Of a DNA stretch of 64,000 nt, positions 35,074 to 42,955 are shown piece by piece. Positions within the stretch are counted from its first letter, which is position 1; every line of letters starts with the position of its first letter. The DNA is from an uncultured Lachnospiraceae bacterium (lineage in GTDB: Bacteria; Bacillota; Clostridia; Lachnospirales; Lachnospiraceae). The notes beneath the pieces were generated by a model, which had not been told where the DNA came from, made no database searches, and worked only from the letters and a program-made list of their open reading frames with translations. The translations under genes and the position numbers were made by a program. The stretch spans positions 1-64,000 of the forward strand of contig CANOLA010000007.1 of the NCBI GenBank assembly GCA_947566705.1, in the 5' to 3' direction.

Positions 35074-35113
35074 GCCCTCCTTTCTTTCGTCTGGAGGGCT
35101 ACTTAAACCCTCC
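35074..35113 (-). promoter_or_regulatory. Hairpin hiding the toxin ribosome binding site
   Basis: On the mRNA the GGAGGGC containing the Shine-Dalgarno sequence (complement 35074-35080) pairs perfectly with GCCCTCC (35093-35099). A second GGAGGG (35108-35113) can pair with the same anti-SD. Two exclusive structures could switch translation, as known for other type I toxins. Confidence 0.65.
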
Positions 35114-35168
35114 GATGAAACAAGAGGGGCAAAGCCGCCTTTGGCTCTATGGTTTTCCCATGTACCAA

Positions 35169-35197
35169 ATCATATCACATTCCATTTATAACTGCAA
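35169..35197 (-). promoter_or_regulatory. Promoter of the toxin gene
   Basis: Minus strand TTGCAG, 17 bp, TATGAT. It gives a leader of about 95 nt that contains the SD-masking hairpins. Confidence 0.5.
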
Positions 35198-35204
35198 TAG
35201 CACA

Positions 35205-35351
35205 TCAATTCGCATTTTTCTTTCCCGGAAGTCTTACAATCTCGCACTTTTCTTTTAAAATAACGATTCCGTCTTTATTCTTTTTTACAATGGCATTAAG
35301 CCCTTTCTCTGCAATCTCACGGGCGGTCTTGCCGATTTCCTTGTCCGTCAC
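35205..35351 (-). CDS. Small basic protein after Gp15
   Basis: A 48-aa protein starting at GTG, which overlaps the TGA of the Gp15 gene (GTGA): VTDKEIGKTAREIAEKGLNAIVKKNKD, ending LPGKKNAN. This resembles the C-terminal extension made with tail chaperones, so it may be the second chaperone product. Read by coupling; no frameshift site was identified. Confidence 0.6.
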   Translation of the reverse strand: MTDKEIGKTAREIAEKGLNAIVKKNKDGIVILKEKCEIVRLPGKKNAN

Positions 35352-35941
35352 CCTATCACCTCGCTTAGCAGTGCCTGATACTCGTCTTCCTCTTTCTGTT
35401 CTTCCTTCGTCTTTGGAGGCTTTAAGAGTACCAAATCCTTATTTTTGTGTAAAAACTCCCTTTCGTCCTTGTCGAGTTTTTTATGATTGTTCAGTTTGTT
35501 CCTTATTCCTGCGACATATGAAAAGCTTCCCTCTCCTACCTCCCTGAAATATCCAAGGAACGTCCACCAGTGCAGATATTCCAGTTCCCTTGTCTCCATT
35601 CCTGCAACCTTGTTGACTGCGGAAAATATCATCTGTTCATCATGTACCCAGTCGTATACTGGAAGTTCCGTTTCCTTCTCCTGCACGTTACCGGCAGAGA
35701 TGAACCAGTTAATCTGTCGCATGGATTCCTCTATATTAAATCCGTCCTGTGCCGCCTGCAGCACATCATCAGCGCATGAAAAGTCCTCAAACAGCATGTA
35801 AATTGCCACAATCCATTTTTCGTTCTGCGTTAGTTCCGGATCCTGGAATGCTTCAAATATCTGGAGGACATTGCGGTAATCGGTACGGATAGGATAATTC
35901 ACGCCGCCTACCTTCAATGCCTCCGGCAGCGCTCCTATCAT
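35348..35941 (-). CDS. Tail assembly protein Gp15 family
   Basis: A 197-aa protein with NYPIRTDYRNVLQIFEAFQDPELTQNEKW, YMLFEDF, NWFISAG and LEYLHWWTFLGYFREVGEGSFSYVAGIRNKL, the conserved pattern of phage Gp15. It lies between the 172-aa chaperone-like gene (4-bp overlap) and the cargo island, as part of the tail assembly unit. Confidence 0.85.
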   Translation of the reverse strand: MIGALPEALKVGGVNYPIRTDYRNVLQIFEAFQDPELTQNEKWIVAIYMLFEDFSCADDVLQAAQDGFNIEESMRQINWFISAGNVQEKETELPVYDWVHDEQMIFSAVNKVAGMETRELEYLHWWTFLGYFREVGEGSFSYVAGIRNKLNNHKKLDKDEREFLHKNKDLVLLKPPKTKEEQKEEDEYQALLSEVIG

Positions 35942-36456
35942 TTGCTGCCCTTTCTTTTATGCTCCTGCGGCTGGTATTTTGCCATTCGTGCCTTTGACAG
36001 TCTGTCGCGTTCCTTTATCTTTTTGTCAAACAACTTTTCCATTTCTGGTGATATTTTCTCAAAGAAATCAATGATACAGTCTGCGTCAGGAATAAAATCT
36101 GGGATTTCCTCATAAATATCGTGGAAATACTTTCTGGTCGTTCCATCTCCAAAAATTCCGTCAATCGTCTTTGTTGCATCAGCAGAAAAATCAACATTAA
36201 CCTTTGAGATGGCAACAGTCTTTTCCATTACGGCTGTAAAACCGTCCTGACCTTCGTATTTCTTTTCGATTTCCTCAATCTGTTTCGGAACGGACTCCGA
36301 CAGATCCACTATGTGCTTGTATCCTGCCACGAAGTTATCAAACAGTACTGGGGAATCAAGCGATATTGCCACATAATCCCCATGCTCATTCAGTTCAATT
36401 TTTGTCAGCTTCGCGCCGTGTTCATTGATTTTTACTGTTTCAATATTTGCTCCCAT
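35938..36456 (-). CDS. Tail assembly chaperone-like protein (DUF6673 type)
   Basis: A 172-aa protein starting MGANIETVKINEHGAKL after GGAAAGGATG. An upstream ATG at 36501 has no site. The C-terminus is strongly basic (KRKGSK). It follows the major tail protein gene directly, the usual place of the first chaperone. Confidence 0.65.
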   Translation of the reverse strand: MGANIETVKINEHGAKLTKIELNEHGDYVAISLDSPVLFDNFVAGYKHIVDLSESVPKQIEEIEKKYEGQDGFTAVMEKTVAISKVNVDFSADATKTIDGIFGDGTTRKYFHDIYEEIPDFIPDADCIIDFFEKISPEMEKLFDKKIKERDRLSKARMAKYQPQEHKRKGSK

Positions 36457-36540
36457 ACTTAACATCCTTTCCAAATCGGGGCGCGATGGAAAGGAACGCA
36501 CCCCGATATATTAAGATTTTTTCTTAATACCTATAGTTAC

Positions 36541-37095
36541 TTAGTCACTCGAACTGCCGCCGCCGGACTTGCCTGTGCTCTGTGTGGACGCGCCTGCCGC
36601 TGTGCCGGGTGTAAATGTCGGCTTTCTTTCCGCCACCGACACGGTCCCTTCTGTCCTGCCGCCACCATTTGGGCTGACATTGAACGGAATACCGAATGCC
36701 GCCGTATCTCCGCCGTATTCCTGCGGAATAACTGTCACCTCTTCCATCCACGCCTTACCCGTCAGTGTCTTGTTGTCCGACAGGTTTACCGCCTCTGTAA
36801 GCACCGCTTCAAGCAGGTATGCCTTTGTGTGCTCCTCATCATTCCTTCTGTTCATGGTGATGTCCAGCAGATTCTCATAAATCGCGTCCTCCGTCCGCGC
36901 TGCGTATGTATCAACCGCCAGCTCCGGATTAAATCCCTTGTGGTCCGTGACGCTTTCCCCTATGATGTTCTGCTTTGTTTCAATGTCCGGATTTAATGAT
37001 GTGGACATTGAATCCGTATCCTTGCCAAGCAGTGTCCAGTCTTCCTTGTCGAATGACAGCCACTGTGCAAGTGCCGCTCTTGGTAATTTTGCCAT
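36541..37095 (-). CDS. Major tail protein
   Basis: A 184-aa protein: MAKLPRAALAQWLSFDKEDWTLLGKDTDSM, central AVDTYAARTEDAIYENLLDITMNRRNDEEHTK, and a Ser/Gly-rich C-terminal tail (STGKSGGGSSSD). Length and place between the tail terminator and chaperone genes fit the tail tube protein of this phage group. Confidence 0.78.
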   Translation of the reverse strand: MAKLPRAALAQWLSFDKEDWTLLGKDTDSMSTSLNPDIETKQNIIGESVTDHKGFNPELAVDTYAARTEDAIYENLLDITMNRRNDEEHTKAYLLEAVLTEAVNLSDNKTLTGKAWMEEVTVIPQEYGGDTAAFGIPFNVSPNGGGRTEGTVSVAERKPTFTPGTAAGASTQSTGKSGGGSSSD

Positions 37096-37109
37096 AATAT
37101 TCTCCCTTC

Positions 37110-37568
37110 TTAATCTGCTTCATATTCCATTACTGCCGCTGCCACATAGACAGTACTTTTATCCTGCCCGGTATCGTCCTTATACGGGACTGTGTTGGTT
37201 ACAGTAATTTTTGTTATTGTTCTTCCTCCCGTCAGCAGCGGTAAATCCTTTGTGTTCTCCAACCACCGCATAATCCGCCCGACAAATGCCTGTGAATTGA
37301 TACGCTGCGGTGAAGTCCTGGGGTCACTCTTATACGCTACTCGGAAATCGACTTCTGCGGTAAACCCACCCAGTACATTGTGACTTTTATACCGCCCTCC
37401 ATCTACAAACACTGCAAGCGACAAACCAGATTTTAACTCGTCATACTCCGCCGTCACATCCGGGTCAATCTGCTCTTTCGGGAACTGCTTCACCAGTTCC
37501 CACAAGGCTTTTTCGATAATGTCATATTCCGTTGCGCTTAACGGTTCGATTTTTGTTTGTTCGGGCAT
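37110..37568 (-). CDS. Phage minor capsid/tail terminator protein
   Basis: A 152-aa protein with LAVFVDGGRYKSHNVLGGFTAEVDFRVAYKSDPR and VGRIMRWLENTKDLPLL, resembling the minor capsid protein family often placed before the tail tube gene. It should close the head-tail joint. Confidence 0.7.
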   Translation of the reverse strand: MPEQTKIEPLSATEYDIIEKALWELVKQFPKEQIDPDVTAEYDELKSGLSLAVFVDGGRYKSHNVLGGFTAEVDFRVAYKSDPRTSPQRINSQAFVGRIMRWLENTKDLPLLTGGRTITKITVTNTVPYKDDTGQDKSTVYVAAAVMEYEAD

Positions 37569-37571
37569 AGG

Positions 37572-37787
37572 CTACTCCGTTTCTTCTTCGGAAATAGGCG
37601 CTCCGCACGCTCCAAAATATGAATATCCGACAACCTTTTCCTGCATCTTATGATACAAGCCAAGATATGTCTTTGCCGGAAGTGTAAGCAGTGCTTCATT
37701 CAAAGCCTTTACATCAATCTCCGCATCTGTTTTAATGCGGATTTCTCCGCCTCCTGCTATAATAATTGGTATTCCATTATCCATCAT
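37572..37787 (-). CDS. Small connector-region protein
   Basis: A 71-aa protein in the head-completion cluster (MMDNGIPIIIAGGGEIRIKTDAE; KTYLGLYHKMQEKVVGYSYFGACG). It overlaps the next gene by 4 bp and follows GGAGGAAA. Unknown role in head or tail joining. Confidence 0.6.
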   Translation of the reverse strand: MMDNGIPIIIAGGGEIRIKTDAEIDVKALNEALLTLPAKTYLGLYHKMQEKVVGYSYFGACGAPISEEETE

Positions 37788-38245
37788 TTTCCTCCAATCT
37801 CAAACCTCGGTATCAGCGTATACACATCCACCGTATCAACGGTGTACGCATATCCGTACTTATTTTTCACATGCTCAAAAAATCCGCCGGAATAAATGTC
37901 GCTGTCAATCATGCCCTCTGGCAAATCCACATCAATCCCCAAATCAGCCTTATTCACAATCACAAAGAAATCCTCGCCCTTATTCAGCGTGAAGTTTTCA
38001 ACCATTTCCTCCGTTGTCAGCTTCACCCACACTGGCGGCGATTTGTAAGGCTTTGGCAGATTGGCATTCGGTATTTTCACCACGCACACACTGGCGTTTT
38101 CCATGCCGCTTGCCTTGATGTTTGCGCCCTGCGTCAGCTCCACACGCACATTGTCAAACCGTGTGCCGAAATATTGTTCTGCTTCGTCTGTTTTGCGAAC
38201 GTAGCGGTTGTAGACGATTACGCTGTCAAAATAGCCTATTTCCAT
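37784..38245 (-). CDS. Head-tail connector-type protein (DUF6751-like)
   Basis: A 153-aa protein beginning MEIGYFDSVIVYNRYVRKTDEAEQYFGTRFDNVRVE with FTLNKGEDFFVIVNKADLGID. Such proteins sit between capsid and tail tube genes in siphophages. Its upstream neighbour is a DNA methylase rather than the connector gene, so the methylase has been inserted here. Confidence 0.65.
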   Translation of the reverse strand: MEIGYFDSVIVYNRYVRKTDEAEQYFGTRFDNVRVELTQGANIKASGMENASVCVVKIPNANLPKPYKSPPVWVKLTTEEMVENFTLNKGEDFFVIVNKADLGIDVDLPEGMIDSDIYSGGFFEHVKNKYGYAYTVDTVDVYTLIPRFEIGGK

Positions 38246-38247
38246 GA

Positions 38248-39789
38248 TTACCCACCCCCTAAGTCGATTTTCCCACTCATAAGGTCGGGCAATAGTGCGT
38301 CACGGAGTTCTGTCAAATAGCGGTTTTCCTCATTGTTCAGATAATAAATGTGCTGTTTCCATGTGTTCAGTATCATCATAAGGACGCTTGACAGAATATC
38401 CTTGCTGTTGTTCTCGAACTTGATTTCGTTCTTATACTTTGACGCTGTGAAATAATTCTGCTTCGCCAGAGGTTCTGCTCCAAGCTGATTGAGTAGGTCG
38501 TTCAATCCACTGTCTTGCTGTTGGTCTTGCTTATAAAGTTCAACATTAAATCCGAGTGTCTTTGCCAAACTCTCATTGATTGTCAGCTTGCAAGCGTTCT
38601 TTTCGGCGGTTATGCGGTTAATGTCTGCCACTATCTCCGCATACTCTCTGTGCTTGTACTCCTGCTCTTGAAACTCTATGTATCTTCCCGGAACAAGAAT
38701 AAAATCATTTTCCGATATGGTCTGCACTGATACCGACTTCGAAAATTCAGGAATAGCGGACTGATTAGAAATACTGTCAATAGCTTTCTGCATTTGTTCA
38801 TCAGTGAAAATCTTGACCTCTTTCTTGTAAGTTCGGTTTTCGTGGCTCGCACCGCCAAACTGCCCGTTCTGTTCCCTTTGCTCTGTTTCGTATGTCTGCC
38901 ACATATCCACAAAAGAAATATGTGTTGTGCTTTTCTTCTGATTGAATACGATAATACAAGTCGGAATACTCGTTGCTTCAAACATTTTATCAGGGCAAGT
39001 TATAACCGCTTCGATTAAGTTCTGCTCTATCAGATACCGCCGTATCACCTTTTCTTGTGCGTTGTCCGTTGACAGAACGCCGCAAGGAAGTATCATAGCC
39101 GCCTTGCCTTTGCTCCGCTCTAAAGCTGTCAGAATAAACGCATAATTGGCATTGCTTTCCGGCGGCAATTCGCAATCGTTAAACCGTGGCTGTAGCTGTG
39201 CGAATGGCGGAAACTTCCACTTCATGTTATACGGTGGATTGGATATACAAGAATCGGGTATCTCAAAATACACCGTTTCTGCAATCTCCGTAATCGTTCC
39301 GTACTTCTCGCCACGCTTGACCGTGTACCTCGTGAATGTTTCATCTTGCAAAGCGTCACCGTTTATCACAAGTGCGTCAATGTTACGAACCGCCAAATTA
39401 AACAGCAATAACGGAATAACCTTTTTGTCGTACTCATAACAGACAAAATGTAAATCATGGTTAAGATTCCATTTTTGAATTGTCAACGCTCCGCTTCCGG
39501 CACACAGGTCATACACACTCCGTTCATGGTCTGTTTCTGTCAACTTTCCGACAAATCGGGCAAGTGTCAGCGGTGTATAGTCTTGCATTTTCTCTTTGCG
39601 GTCGGCTTCGTAATACTGGAAGATTTTCTGCAACCAGTCCACCGACAAATCGCCGACACATTCGGCAAACTTTTCCATGTACTCATGCTGATTTTCAAGG
39701 CAGACAGAAAGCAGCTTGTCCGACAGTTGGGAGATGTTTTCAATCTCGAATAATTCGGTTGTTTTCTCACAAAGTTCTTTTAACTCCAT
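38248..39789 (-). CDS. HsdM-like N6-adenine DNA methyltransferase with HsdS-like tail
   Basis: A 513-aa protein. SAM-binding motif I is YDLCAGSGALT (93-103) and catalytic motif IV is NPPYNMKW (184-191). LPCGVLSTDNAQEKVIRRYLIEQNLIEAVITCPDKMF, typical of type I HsdM, follows. The last 26 residues (ENRYLTELRDALLPDLMSGKID) match the end of HsdS specificity subunits, so specificity and methylation may be joined. No HsdR is present, so its role is probably self-protection of phage DNA. It lies between head-completion genes, an unusual place, with 2-3 bp gaps to both neighbours. Confidence 0.85.
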   Translation of the reverse strand: MELKELCEKTTELFEIENISQLSDKLLSVCLENQHEYMEKFAECVGDLSVDWLQKIFQYYEADRKEKMQDYTPLTLARFVGKLTETDHERSVYDLCAGSGALTIQKWNLNHDLHFVCYEYDKKVIPLLLFNLAVRNIDALVINGDALQDETFTRYTVKRGEKYGTITEIAETVYFEIPDSCISNPPYNMKWKFPPFAQLQPRFNDCELPPESNANYAFILTALERSKGKAAMILPCGVLSTDNAQEKVIRRYLIEQNLIEAVITCPDKMFEATSIPTCIIVFNQKKSTTHISFVDMWQTYETEQREQNGQFGGASHENRTYKKEVKIFTDEQMQKAIDSISNQSAIPEFSKSVSVQTISENDFILVPGRYIEFQEQEYKHREYAEIVADINRITAEKNACKLTINESLAKTLGFNVELYKQDQQQDSGLNDLLNQLGAEPLAKQNYFTASKYKNEIKFENNSKDILSSVLMMILNTWKQHIYYLNNEENRYLTELRDALLPDLMSGKIDLGGG

Positions 39790-39792
39790 GCT

Positions 39793-40335
39793 TTACACTC
39801 CCTGCGGTTCTGTTGGCTCTTCCGGCTTATCCTCCGGCGGTCTGCTTATCGGCGCATTTCTGACCGGGTAGGGGATTCCGGCATATAAGAGATTTACTCC
39901 GTTGGAATCAGTTACGCCTGTCAATCCGTCCTGCACCATGCCATAAATAGTAGTGTCTGCAACCTTTTTATCCTTTGCCGCTTCTGATATGGCGGTACTG
40001 GCAGAACCGTTTGCGGAATACCCGATACTCTCACTCCCGGACGATATGGAAGTGATAACCTTTCCCTTGACCGTCCCGTCAGCCTGCGCCACCGTCCCCA
40101 TGCTCTCCATAGCGGAGGCATTGTAGGCCTCGATTTGCCACAAGAAGTCTGCCAGTTCGCAGACACAGTCCTTGACCGCTTCAATGCTGCGCTCATTGGT
40201 TGGAAAGGCAAATAGCAGTTTGTTCCCGGTTATGCAGTCAATCCTGCGCTCTGCCCTCCGTCCAAATCGCTTGAAATCGTCCGCAGACATTTTGCCGCCG
40301 TATTCGGTTGTGTAATAGGTGTAGTCTGCGTACAT
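39793..40335 (-). CDS. Head-tail connector protein (Ad1-like)
   Basis: A 180-aa protein starting MYADYTYYTTEYGGKMSADDFKRFGRRAERRID, the usual start of connectors that follow the capsid gene. Low-complexity Ser-rich stretch ISSGSESIGYSANGSAS. The start at 40335 follows AGAGGATAAG. Confidence 0.75.
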   Translation of the reverse strand: MYADYTYYTTEYGGKMSADDFKRFGRRAERRIDCITGNKLLFAFPTNERSIEAVKDCVCELADFLWQIEAYNASAMESMGTVAQADGTVKGKVITSISSGSESIGYSANGSASTAISEAAKDKKVADTTIYGMVQDGLTGVTDSNGVNLLYAGIPYPVRNAPISRPPEDKPEEPTEPQGV

Positions 40336-40339
40336 AGTC

Positions 40340-41410
40340 TTATCCTCTGGTGATAATCCGCGCAATCGGAATAGCCTTGATCGGGAAGTATTCCTTGCTG
40401 TTGCCACTCTCGTTGCTGTTTGCCAGTTCCCAGTTTGTGCCGGAAGAAAGCTGTGCGTCGGTCGGGGAAATGATTGTCGGTGTCTTGAAGCTGATACCAT
40501 ACGGGGAGAAAATCTTTCTCTGCCTGCTCCACAGCGTTGTTTCGCCGCCGTTCTTCGGCTCGTTCTCGGACATGGAGTAAGGCTTCTTTGCGCCGACATT
40601 GGTGTACTCGATTGCTCCTGTGCCGAAAACGTAGGTCGTGTATGCGGTGTATGTATATCCGTCGCCCTTGCCGCTTGCGCTCTCCGGCACTTCCACCGTT
40701 TCGGTTGGCATATTGTCGTCTACCAGCAGCGTGCGCCCGTTCAGCGTGGCAAGCGTCAAATCACGTTCAATGCCCTGCGCATCCGTGTACTTCATGTACG
40801 CCAGCAGCTTGAGGTTTTCCAGATTCGTAGCAATCTGCGAATGTACGATTGCAAGGGAAAACTTCGCCTTGTTGTCGCCCAGTGCTTTCTGGATGGCGTT
40901 GTTCAGCGTGGTTTCACTGAATTTGTTGTCTGTCGATTCTCCGGAAATGTCCAGCGTGTGGCCGTTGACAAACTCAAGGTTCTTTGCCCCGGTCATGGAA
41001 AACACGCCCTTTAAGGTTGCAAGGATTGTCCTCTGGTCGATGTCGTCCCAGTACTCCGCGATCTCCTGCGCCGCCGGAAGGAAGTCTTCCCCCGTGATGT
41101 CGGAAGAAAAGTCTTTCTCTGTCCATCCATGCGCACGACCTACAACAATGCGGCTGTGGGTGTACGTCTTGCGGCTGTCTGCCGTAATGTCTGTGTTGCC
41201 GTCGTAATTGTCTGCTTCACCTGTGATTCTCGCTTTAATCGGCACTGTGATATAGTTGCCGCCGGTCTGGTCGGGCAGCATAGACGCATACTGTGGTTTC
41301 TCCACAATCGCGCCGGACTTTAAAAGTTCGTTGCGGTTGAGGTTCTCCACCCGGTCAACGTATGCGCCGAATACCTCGCCATTAAAATTTTTTGCATCAA
41401 ATAATGCCAT
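40340..41410 (-). CDS. Major capsid protein
   Basis: A 356-aa protein (MALFDAKNFNGEVFGAYVDRVENLNRNELLKSGAIVE, KARITGEADNYDGNTDITA, HGWTEKDFSSDITG) with an HK97-like length, directly after the scaffold gene. A DEF motif for cleavage is not seen, so maturation may be without proteolysis. Confidence 0.85.
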   Translation of the reverse strand: MALFDAKNFNGEVFGAYVDRVENLNRNELLKSGAIVEKPQYASMLPDQTGGNYITVPIKARITGEADNYDGNTDITADSRKTYTHSRIVVGRAHGWTEKDFSSDITGEDFLPAAQEIAEYWDDIDQRTILATLKGVFSMTGAKNLEFVNGHTLDISGESTDNKFSETTLNNAIQKALGDNKAKFSLAIVHSQIATNLENLKLLAYMKYTDAQGIERDLTLATLNGRTLLVDDNMPTETVEVPESASGKGDGYTYTAYTTYVFGTGAIEYTNVGAKKPYSMSENEPKNGGETTLWSRQRKIFSPYGISFKTPTIISPTDAQLSSGTNWELANSNESGNSKEYFPIKAIPIARIITRG

Positions 41411-41421
41411 GTGTTACCTCC

Positions 41422-42045
41422 TTACATGAACTGCCGGATGTCCAAATCCGGGTTCTCATTCTTCATCTTCATCAGTTCAGACGGAGAGACTTTCTTTCCT
41501 GAAGGATTACCTCCGCTCAACGGGCCTGTAAACGGTTTTGCCCGTCCTGCCTCAAGCTGCTCCTGCTTCTCGTCAACAAAAGCGGTTGCGTCCTTCTCCT
41601 TCATCTGTGCTAGCAAATCAGACAGGCCTAAGATTTTGCCGTCCTTTAATTTCAGGCCGGCTTCTCTGATTTCTGCCATGATTGCCTTTTTCGCCGCTTC
41701 AGAAGTAAACTTATAGCCGCTGATTTCCTCTTTCAGAGCGTCCTCAAAGTCTCTCTGCTCAATCTTTGCCGCATAGTCCTTTTCAGCGTTCTCCGCTTTG
41801 GTTTTCCATGTCGCAAGCTCCGTCTGCATGGTTTCAAGGTCAACACCTTCAAACTTTTTCAGAGTTTCCTCCGCGGTTTCTGCTCTCTGCTTCCAGTTGT
41901 CGCGGTCTGTTTCCAGCTTGTCTGTCACTTTGGAAATCTCGCCCTCGCTTTTGTAAGTCTTGCGAAACTCCTTGTTAAATGCGTCTTTCTTGTCCGCAGG
42001 AATCTCAACACCTGCTTCTTTCAACATCCCAAAAATATCTGCCAT
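41422..42045 (-). CDS. Scaffold protein (GP20 family)
   Basis: A 207-aa coiled-coil protein, MADIFGMLKEAGVEIPADKKDAFNKEFRKTYKSEGEI followed by heptads and a basic end PSGKKVSPSELMKMKN. GP20-type scaffolds assemble the procapsid. The start at 42045 is supported by GGAGG. Confidence 0.85.
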   Translation of the reverse strand: MADIFGMLKEAGVEIPADKKDAFNKEFRKTYKSEGEISKVTDKLETDRDNWKQRAETAEETLKKFEGVDLETMQTELATWKTKAENAEKDYAAKIEQRDFEDALKEEISGYKFTSEAAKKAIMAEIREAGLKLKDGKILGLSDLLAQMKEKDATAFVDEKQEQLEAGRAKPFTGPLSGGNPSGKKVSPSELMKMKNENPDLDIRQFM

Positions 42046-42117
42046 AATGTCCTCCATACATGTGTTTATACAGCTCTGTCCGCTGTTGTGAGTAAGCGTG
42101 TATACTGCGCCCAGTAA

Positions 42118-42192
42118 TCGGAACTTGTGGATTTGAACCACCGGCACACAGCTTATAAGGCTGTCGCTCTAACCAGACTGAGCTAAGTTCCG
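42118..42192 (-). tRNA. tRNA-Ile(UAU)-like tRNA carried by the phage
   Basis: A cloverleaf can be drawn: acceptor CGGAACT/AGTTCCG, D-stem GCTC/GAGC, anticodon stem ACAGC/GCTGT with loop CTTATAA (anticodon UAU), and T-loop TTCAAAT. A G-A mismatch closes the T-stem base. CCA is not encoded. UAU is rare in bacteria and would read AUA codons. This may help late translation of AUA-rich phage genes. Confidence 0.8.
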
Positions 42193-42294
42193 GGAGGTGT
42201 GCCCACCCACAAGGGCAGGCACCAGGAAATAGGGAAATAATGCACCTGCGCCATAGACCGCCTGCAAGCAGACAGCATAACCACAAGCACACAA

Positions 42295-42346
42295 TGCACC
42301 CGTGCGGAATCGAACCGTCTTTACAGCACCATTACTGACGGATGCA
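42295..42346 (-). tRNA. tRNA-like sequence lacking an anticodon arm
   Basis: Acceptor TGCATCC pairs with GGGTGCA (one G-U). D-loop-like TAATGGT and T-loop-like GGTTCGATTCC are kept, but only 52 nt are present, too few for a normal cloverleaf. A relic or a minimal tRNA-like RNA; T1-A72 closes the acceptor. Confidence 0.5.
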
Positions 42347-42389
42347 CCCTCTTAGGAGGGTTAGGATTTATCAAATAAAAGTAGTTGTC

Positions 42390-42434
42390 AAAATAAAAAT
42401 GCCAGCAAACACGATTTCTCGCATCTACTGGCAC
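42390..42434 (-). terminator. Terminator after the small Cys-rich gene
   Basis: Minus strand GTGCCAGTAGATGCGA pairs with TCGTGTTTGCTGGCAT (with G-U pairs), loop GAAA, then TTTTATTTT. The stem resembles the terminator of the 31346 small RNA, so the two probably share ancestry. Confidence 0.7.
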
Positions 42435-42458
42435 TGAAACTTTGTTACTGGCACTAAA

Positions 42459-42797
42459 CTATTTTACAATTTTAAACATCTTCATCTTTTCAAATTTTGG
42501 CTTTTCGTTTTCATGGTAATACACATCAATACTGCATTTCCGTGTTTCCAAATTCAGCCAATTTATTTGTATAACGGTAAATTCTATTGTCTTTCCGTTA
42601 TCCTCGCATAAAATCTTTTTATCGTATTTGATAATTGGAGTTTCGGGAGAATCAGCATCAATATTGATAGTGATTTTTGTCCTTATCATCTTTCCTCTCG
42701 GCTCATTCTCATATAAAAGACAATTATCATGGCCTAAACAGCATTTACCGCCTTGCGTATAATGCTTTTTGCATGTAAAACATTCACTGTCTTTCAT
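42459..42797 (-). CDS. Hypothetical protein with N-terminal Cys cluster
   Basis: A 112-aa protein with CFTCKKHYTQGGKCCLGHDNC near the N-terminus, probably a zinc site, and a beta-rich rest (ITINIDADSPETPIIKYDKK). It overlaps the end of the KTR gene by 3 bp. Function unknown. Confidence 0.6.
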   Translation of the reverse strand: MKDSECFTCKKHYTQGGKCCLGHDNCLLYENEPRGKMIRTKITINIDADSPETPIIKYDKKILCEDNGKTIEFTVIQINWLNLETRKCSIDVYYHENEKPKFEKMKMFKIVK

Positions 42798-42955
42798 TCC
42801 CCCACCGCCTTACTCTCCATATCCTTAATATCCATAACCGTTTCCCTCTTGCACTTCGGGCAGAACACAATAAGGTTTTTCGCCTCCGTGTCCGGTCTGA
42901 TTTTTGTGCGGGTTTTCCCTCCGCAGATGGGGCAGAGTACCCACTTTTCTGTCAT
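42794..42955 (-). CDS. Cysteine-rich KTR family protein
   Basis: A 53-aa protein beginning MTEKWVLCPICGGKTRTKIR with a second pair FCPKCKRE, the KTR pattern with two CxxC knuckles. Its start overlaps the Lar-like gene stop (ATGA), so translation is coupled. Zinc binding is expected; role unknown. Confidence 0.8.
   Translation of the reverse strand: MTEKWVLCPICGGKTRTKIRPDTEAKNLIVFCPKCKRETVMDIKDMESKAVGE

Noticed and set aside
35150..35200. TTTGGTACA near the toxin promoter as a seventh family copy
   Set aside because: The box ends TACATG and nothing like TACAAT follows at 18 bp; a normal promoter explains the site.
37784..38320. Plus-strand 184-codon frame over the connector gene
   Set aside because: Antisense shadow; the minus-strand gene has an overlapping operon arrangement and family resemblance.
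40336..40599. N-terminal extension of the head connector gene
   Set aside because: The extra residues overlap the capsid gene end in another frame; the ATG at 40335 has a good site and the family start.
42005..42292. 95-codon minus-strand frame across the tRNA-Ile region
   Set aside because: It runs through the tRNA cloverleaf and into the scaffold gene; Cys/Trp-rich nonsense composition and no ribosome binding site.
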